From an uncultured Acetatifactor sp. (GTDB taxonomy: Bacteria > Bacillota > Clostridia > Lachnospirales > Lachnospiraceae), in assembly GCA_910584865.1 (NCBI GenBank), contig CAJUCE010000001.1, positions 288,274 through 352,273 on the forward strand: DNA of 64,000 nucleotides. Direction: 5' to 3'. The first letter of the stretch is position 1, and each line of letters starts with the position of its first letter. The notes under the pieces were generated by a model that ran no database searches, had not been told where the DNA came from, and saw only the letters and a list, made by a program, of their open reading frames with translations. Positions 59,110-64,000 of this stretch are shown piece by piece. A program made the translations under genes and the position numbers.

Positions 59110-61914
59110 ATGAGAAATGCGGAAGAAACCCTGGTTATATTGCTGAAACACGTGTCGGCGCAGGAGATACTGGAGCACGAAATCATCTATGATCAGTGGC
59201 AGGAAGAAGAGTTTATAAAGTTTGCCGCCGAATATTTGAAGCGCTACACAGAGGGAGAATGCAGGCTTCTGTACCATTGCCTTCAGGAGTACACCACAGA
59301 TTCAGAGACTCTGCCAAAGCGGAGCAGAAGGCGGAGCGGTCTGAACCCTTTTCATCTGATCTTCTTCCTGGTGCGCAATCTCCTCCTGATTTCCGACAAC
59401 AGGCTGGAGGTACATTATGAAAAACTGCTGGAATGGCGCAGGCTTACGGTTCAGCTCAGTGAAGACATCTTTACCTGTGCTTATCTCGCCGTTATGGGAA
59501 GGCATGGAAATCAAACTTGGGACAGCTGGTGCTGGGACGCGGTGATCGGCCATAATAACCAACGCCTAAACAGGCTGCTGGAGCAGGGGATCAGCGAGAA
59601 CCATTTTCATTTATGGGCATCCGCGCCGTATTTTCAGCTATACTGGGTAGTGATGATGAATCATGAGAAGGGGCCCGGAGGGTATGAAGCGCTGTTTCAG
59701 GAGATGGACAGGAGAAAGCAGTATGTGAATTACAATCTGGACGAAAAGCATGGAAATGTACCATACAGAGTCCAGTGCCTTCAGGCGATGCTGATCAGAG
59801 CATATCTGTATACCTGGCTCACCGGCGCGGTTCTGGATATCGGAGAATATGACATAGCTGTCAGAGAAGTGCAGGATCAGATGGACCGAATGGGAGGGAC
59901 AGGAGAGACGGACCGAAGGAAGCAGGAGAAATGGGAGCATTTGCGGGAGCGTAAGCATAACGGTTTTATTTCTCTGAAAGCCATTAAGGAGCTGGTGCCG
60001 GAGGGATGGTATCGGAGACAATATCGGGTGAAAACTTATGGGAGAGTCAGGACACTGCTGGAGTCTTCCTGGAATATTGAAGCCTATCAGCCGGAGATTC
60101 TGTCGGCAATTGCCGCACTTCGGGAATTCGGCCCAGGAAAAGAGGACTATGTAAGCCTTTCTCTTGAGGCGGCGGAGCATTTGTCGGACGCGGAGCGGAT
60201 ATATTGCAGCGAAAGATGGTTCCTGTGCCGGATGTTTCAAAAAATATTCAGCGACGGGGCGGCATATCGGGAGGAATATAACTGGTTCTATGCCTATCTT
60301 GTGATAAAGGAACATATCCGGAGTGAGCTGGTACAGGCGAATGACAGGATAGGATTTTTGAATTTTCAGAGATACAGCAGAAGGAAGAACAAAGGCCTGC
60401 CTGCGACAAAGACGGATTATGCAGGTAAGATGGCGCTCCAGAATACCTTGCGGAGCCGCAGATTGCTGTCCCTGGAGGCACGTATTGCTCCCTGTGACAC
60501 AGCGCCGGAAAATAGGGATTACATACGGATGCTTGACGGCCTGCTGGAACCGGAATACAAAGAAAGATGTTTCTATGTGTTCCATTTTGCGAAGACGGAG
60601 GATAAGACCCCGGCAATTATGCAGGATATTGCCTGCAGGCATTATGAAAAAAGAAAGCGCCTCAAGAAGCAGGCGGAAGAACTGATACGTTTCCGCGAGC
60701 GATACCCGGAGACCGCGAAAAGAGTAAAGGGGATAGACGCCTGCTCTTATGAAATAGGATGCAGGCCGGAGGTGTTTGCCCAGGCCTTCCGATATCTGAG
60801 AGGACATGTGCTGCGGATAGAAGGCTGGGACGGCGTGGAAGTGGTTCCCCAGCTGCGTGTCACATATCATGTGGGGGAAGACTATCTGGATATGGCGGAC
60901 GGCCTGCGGGCCATCGACGAGGCAGTGCGCTTTCTGGAGCTGGACTGCGGGGATCGGCTGGGGCATGCGATTGCGCTGGGGTATGATCCGGAAAGGTGGT
61001 ACAGAGAGAAAAATTATAAGATTCTGCTGACCGAGCAGGATTATATCGATAATGTCGCCTGGATGTACGGCCGAATTGTGGAATTCAAGATAATGGGACA
61101 GGAAGCTTTGCTCCATTATCTGGAAAAAGAATTCGAATATCATTTCAGAAGGGTGTATGGGCACAGCATATTCAGAGAAAACAGGAATTTTACCATTCTG
61201 ACATATTATTACGCGCAAAGACTGCGGGGAGATTGTCCGGAATATTATTGGGAGCGCAGGTGCAGGCGGCCGGAGAATTGCGAGGAGACCTACTACGATT
61301 ATGCGTTACTTCGCAAGGGAATGGAAAGAGAGCATTACCGTGAAATCCCGGAAGTTGTTATTTTGTACTATTTATACCATTACGACAGAGATGTGAAGCA
61401 GGCAGGGGCGAGAGCGCTGGAAGCGGATATCAGCAGACAATGGATCCGGGGAATTGCGGCCCTCCAGAAAAAGATGCAGAGTTATGTGGCTATGCGGGGA
61501 ATCGGGATAGAGACCAATCCTTCTTCTAATGTAATGATTTCCGGGCTGCAGAAATATGATGAGCATCCGATCATCCGGTTTTATAATCAGCATCTGGTGA
61601 GCGATCAAAGGCAGCCGGAGGAATGCGCCCAGCTTTCGGTGTCCATCAATACCGACGATAAAGGCATCTTCTCCACTTCCCTGGAAAACGAATATGCCCT
61701 GATGGCCTGCGCACTGGAGCAGAGTAAGGATGACGACGACAATTACTTATACAGCAAGACGGTGGTGTACGAATGGCTTGACAGAATCCGGGAATTCGGA
61801 AATCAGCAGACCTTTGGAGATATCCCCCAAAATAATAAAAATAATAAAGCAACAAAAAATCCTTCCGAAAATGCTAAAGTAATTGAAAATCCTTCCGATA
61901 TACTTATCAAGTAA
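59110..61914 (+). CDS. rdrB: RdrB-like adenosine deaminase (RADAR)
   Basis: 934 residues. All metal-dependent adenosine deaminase motifs are present although far apart: H165-x-H167 in SENHFHLWA, H587 and E590 in TYHVGEDYLD, GDRLGHA (614-620), ETNPSSNVMI (801-810) and the Asp pair in SINTDDKG (849-850). The long insertions between the first and second motifs are typical of RdrB and set it apart from ordinary ~340-residue deaminases. RADAR deaminases convert adenosine-containing nucleotides or RNA to inosine forms during infection. The last ~28 codons (KNNKATKNPSENAKVIENPS) are Asn/Lys-rich, and the flagellin promoter lies within them. Confidence 0.9.
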   Translation: MRNAEETLVILLKHVSAQEILEHEIIYDQWQEEEFIKFAAEYLKRYTEGECRLLYHCLQEYTTDSETLPKRSRRRSGLNPFHLIFFLVRNLLLISDNRLEVHYEKLLEWRRLTVQLSEDIFTCAYLAVMGRHGNQTWDSWCWDAVIGHNNQRLNRLLEQGISENHFHLWASAPYFQLYWVVMMNHEKGPGGYEALFQEMDRRKQYVNYNLDEKHGNVPYRVQCLQAMLIRAYLYTWLTGAVLDIGEYDIAVREVQDQMDRMGGTGETDRRKQEKWEHLRERKHNGFISLKAIKELVPEGWYRRQYRVKTYGRVRTLLESSWNIEAYQPEILSAIAALREFGPGKEDYVSLSLEAAEHLSDAERIYCSERWFLCRMFQKIFSDGAAYREEYNWFYAYLVIKEHIRSELVQANDRIGFLNFQRYSRRKNKGLPATKTDYAGKMALQNTLRSRRLLSLEARIAPCDTAPENRDYIRMLDGLLEPEYKERCFYVFHFAKTEDKTPAIMQDIACRHYEKRKRLKKQAEELIRFRERYPETAKRVKGIDACSYEIGCRPEVFAQAFRYLRGHVLRIEGWDGVEVVPQLRVTYHVGEDYLDMADGLRAIDEAVRFLELDCGDRLGHAIALGYDPERWYREKNYKILLTEQDYIDNVAWMYGRIVEFKIMGQEALLHYLEKEFEYHFRRVYGHSIFRENRNFTILTYYYAQRLRGDCPEYYWERRCRRPENCEETYYDYALLRKGMEREHYREIPEVVILYYLYHYDRDVKQAGARALEADISRQWIRGIAALQKKMQSYVAMRGIGIETNPSSNVMISGLQKYDEHPIIRFYNQHLVSDQRQPEECAQLSVSINTDDKGIFSTSLENEYALMACALEQSKDDDDNYLYSKTVVYEWLDRIREFGNQQTFGDIPQNNKNNKATKNPSENAKVIENPSDILIK
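61875..61901 (+). promoter_or_regulatory. Sigma-28 promoter of flagellin 2, inside the rdrB coding end
   Basis: TAAA at 61875-61878, 16 bases, CCGATAT at 61895-61901. The rdrB stop is at 61912-61914. The predicted flagellin leader is about 185 bases long. Confidence 0.85.
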
Positions 61915-62095
61915 AGCAGAGAACAGTATATTTTAACAAATTCTGTTTCAGCTTAACCCTTGGGAATCCAAAGCAATACGCACGATTGCAGGAGGAAACC
62001 CGTTATTGTTTGCCGGAAGGCTGAACGTGCGGATCAGGCGGAAGGCAACCCGAATAGCTTCAAGGAAGAAGCAATCTATTCAAGGAGGAATAATC

Positions 62096-63640
62096 ATGGT
62101 AGTACAACACAATTTAACTGCAATGAACTCTAACAGAATGTTAGGATTAACCACAAAGACTCAGGCTAAGGCAACTGAGAAACTGTCATCCGGTTACAGA
62201 ATCAACCGTGCAGCAGATGATGCAGCAGGACTTGCTATTTCCGAGAAGATGAGAAAGCAGATCAGAGGTCTGACCCAGGCTTCCACCAACGCGCAGGATG
62301 GTATCAGCGCAGTGCAGACTGCAGAAGGTGCATTGACCGAAGTGCACGACATGCTTCAGAGAATGAACGAGCTGGCTGTTAAGGCTGCCAACGGCACACA
62401 GTCCAAGAGTGACCGTCAGGCTATCCAGAGCGAGATTAACGCATTGGTTACCGAGGTTGACCGTGTAGCTATTACCACCAAGTTCAATGAGACTTATTTG
62501 CTTAAGGGCAGCAATGGCGGAGAAGTTGGAAAGTTGCAGTTTGAAGACGCTACAAAATCTATGAATGGTGGCGCCGCAAATAATAGCGCTGCCAGTTCTA
62601 TATTTAAGTCTGTTTTGGCAACAACATCAGGTAAGTCTATCAATGAGGGTACAGGTGTTCTCAATGCGCTTGTGTCTGATATTGACGGCATGGATATTGC
62701 GACAACGACTACTTTTGTGGCTGGAGGAACAAATGTAAATCAGACATTTGGTGGGAAAGCAACACAGGGTGGCACCAATATAGCCAGCAAAGTTACTACA
62801 ATTGATGCCGATACAGTAAATAAAGTTGCAAACAGCACCAGTATAACAGGCGCTGTAATTACAGTCGGCAATACATCTTACTATGCAATTTATTCCACGA
62901 AGGCAAATGCCGCTGGTAAGGATTTTGCTTCTGTGAACGATGTAATTGATGTGTTTAATGAGTATGGTAAGGAACTTGGCGCAGCTAGTGGTACCCAGAC
63001 AATTAAAGCATTTGCCAGCCTGGATGAGTTAATGTCTGCCATCAAGCAGGATCATGGCGCAGATATTAAGACGATTAGTTCTTATTATGAGGATAACCTC
63101 AACAGTATTACAAGCTCTGCAGGTCGCTTGGGTGCTAATTTGACAGCTGCTCCGACTAAGAATGAGGTTGGTGTAGCACATAACGGAAAAGGAACCGTAT
63201 TGAAGATCGAGACCTTCTCCGACATGAATGAGGCAGTTGACTTGAGCCTGCATGTTGGTGCGGACTCTTCCAGCGATAACAAGATCAACATGAACATCGC
63301 TATGATGAGTGCAAGAGCTCTTGGTATCAATGGCTTGGATGTAAGCGGCGATACTTCTACCAATGCAACAAATGCGATTGATACAATTTCTTCCGCTTTG
63401 CAGATGGTTTCCAACCAGAGAGCATCCTTGGGTGCTATCCAGAACAGACTTGAGCATACCATCAACAACCTGGACAACGTAGTAGAGAATACTCAGAGTG
63501 CTGAGTCTGCTATCCGTGATACAGATATGGCTACGCAGATGGTTAGCTACTCCAACAACCAGATCCTTGCTCAGGCAGGTCAGGCAATGTTGGCACAGTC
63601 CAACCAAGCTAACCAGGGCGTTCTGTCCTTGCTTGGCTAA
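62096..63640 (+). CDS. fliC: Flagellin, copy 2
   Basis: 514 residues from the ATG at 62096 (AAGGAGG 8 bases upstream); the frame is open 30 codons further into the leader. N-terminal D0/D1 (QHNLTAMNSNRMLGLTTKTQ, LTQASTNAQDGISAVQTAEG) and C-terminal QMVSYSNNQILAQAGQAMLA are nearly the same as in copy 1. The middle (~residues 140-400) is Gly/Ser/Thr/Asn-rich and different, except for a shared IKAFASLDELMSAIKQDHG and LHVGADSSSDNKINMN module. The two flagellins could be used together or one preferentially. Confidence 0.97.
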   Translation: MVVQHNLTAMNSNRMLGLTTKTQAKATEKLSSGYRINRAADDAAGLAISEKMRKQIRGLTQASTNAQDGISAVQTAEGALTEVHDMLQRMNELAVKAANGTQSKSDRQAIQSEINALVTEVDRVAITTKFNETYLLKGSNGGEVGKLQFEDATKSMNGGAANNSAASSIFKSVLATTSGKSINEGTGVLNALVSDIDGMDIATTTTFVAGGTNVNQTFGGKATQGGTNIASKVTTIDADTVNKVANSTSITGAVITVGNTSYYAIYSTKANAAGKDFASVNDVIDVFNEYGKELGAASGTQTIKAFASLDELMSAIKQDHGADIKTISSYYEDNLNSITSSAGRLGANLTAAPTKNEVGVAHNGKGTVLKIETFSDMNEAVDLSLHVGADSSSDNKINMNIAMMSARALGINGLDVSGDTSTNATNAIDTISSALQMVSNQRASLGAIQNRLEHTINNLDNVVENTQSAESAIRDTDMATQMVSYSNNQILAQAGQAMLAQSNQANQGVLSLLG

Positions 63641-63939
63641 TTTCTGTAAGAGTTTAAATGTAAGCGCAATAGAAATATGTGATATTGTTTCTGTTGGCAT
63701 GAATTGTGAAGAGAGGGAATCGGCTTTTGCCGGTTCCTTTTCTTTTGACTTTCTTTTTCTAAGCCTGAGAATCAGAAATCTAACGGTTCTTTCGCATCGA
63801 ACAAATTTTGATACTATTTCTTTCAAACTCTGGCAAATTATCCTGTTTCCCTTTTCAAAAAGGTATGTTACACTATATTTATGAGCATAGTTATTTCCCT
63901 TTTCCACGGAAATCCAATATAAACGAAAGGGTAACAAGT
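63641..63939. other. Intergenic region after flagellin 2
   Basis: 299 bases with the flagellin terminator (own entry) and then AT-rich sequence. Around 63862-63882 a weak promoter-like GGTATGTTACACTATATTT precedes the next gene. Nothing else is recognised. Confidence 0.4.
63716..63746 (+). terminator. Terminator of flagellin 2
   Basis: GGAATCGGC-TTTT-GCCGGTTCC stem (one G-T pair) followed by TTTTCTTTT. Confidence 0.88.
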
Positions 63940-64000
63940 ATGAATAAAAAAGTAAAACTGCCAATCGGTATTGAAAATTTCGAAAAAATAAGGACAAATG
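63940..64000 (+). CDS. AAA-ATPase-like/PD-(D/E)XK protein, first 20 codons only
   Basis: The ATG at 63940 follows AAAGGG. The visible MNKKVKLPIGIENFEKIRTN matches the conserved start of the large family of AAA-ATPase-like proteins with a C-terminal PD-(D/E)XK domain (LPIGIENFEKIR...YYVDKT). The gene is cut by the right edge of the window. These genes are numerous in Clostridia and their function is not settled. Confidence 0.7.
   Translation, partial: MNKKVKLPIGIENFEKIRTN

Noticed and set aside
59638..61218. 526-codon minus-strand frame within rdrB
   Set aside because: Shadow of a gene with all catalytic motifs in the plus frame; no start signal or protein-like composition.

Overview
The window comes from a motile Gram-positive bacterium of the class Clostridia, most likely a gut Lachnospiraceae-type organism. 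This is inferred from strong AGGAGG-type ribosome binding sites, sortase-anchored pili, FliW/CsrA control of flagellin, two tandem flgK genes, sigma-28 promoters of the TAAA-N16-CCGATAT type and moderate GC content. No 16S or other taxonomic marker is present, so the genus is not claimed.

Layout. 0-0.5 kb: 3' end of an aldo/keto reductase. 0.6-7.4 kb: a SWIM zinc-finger protein and a large DUF4132/MolR-like protein. 7.4-10.7 kb: the agmatine-to-putrescine pair aguA and aguB, separated by two small AT-rich unknown genes. 10.8-12.2 kb (minus): a two-domain CmpB-type membrane protein. 12.6-16.8 kb: a MarR regulator and a heterodimeric ABC exporter. 16.9-27.5 kb: a pilus operon (coiled-coil protein, signal peptidase I, 2112-residue LPETG adhesin, LPSTG major pilin, class C sortase) whose promoter lies between two 29-bp inverted repeats that look like tyrosine-recombinase sites. 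27.9-35.0 kb: a second surface operon (pilin-like protein, TasA/CalY-like proteins, MucBP-type protein, SipW-type signal peptidase, BTAD regulator, unknown protein). 35.3-37.6 kb (minus): a glycerophosphodiesterase and an MFS transporter. 38.0 kb: a ThyX homologue. 38.7-52.1 kb: a late flagellar cluster (flgM, flgN, two flgK, flgL, fliW, csrA, flaG, fliD, fliS, fliT-like, flagellin). 52.3-61.9 kb: a RADAR-like anti-phage island (membrane protein, XRE regulator, TPR protein, RdrA-like ATPase, RdrB-like adenosine deaminase). 62.1-63.6 kb: a second flagellin. 63.9 kb: the first codons of an AAA-ATPase-like gene.

Two themes stand out. First, five loci carry tandem copies of a 100-130 bp hairpin repeat. 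The loop and linkers are conserved, but the stem sequence is specific to each locus. Every array ends a few bases before a start codon, in the gene's orientation, and its last linker runs directly into the ribosome binding site. Second, a RADAR-like system with an unusual set of companion genes sits exactly between two flagellin paralogues, and the sigma-28 promoter of the downstream flagellin lies inside the last codons of the deaminase gene.

Regulation seen in the sequence: sigma-28 promoters ahead of flgM, flaG and both flagellins; FliW/CsrA for flagellin translation; a possible phase-variable promoter for the pilus; and paired palindromes around the RADAR-island promoter that probably serve its XRE regulator.
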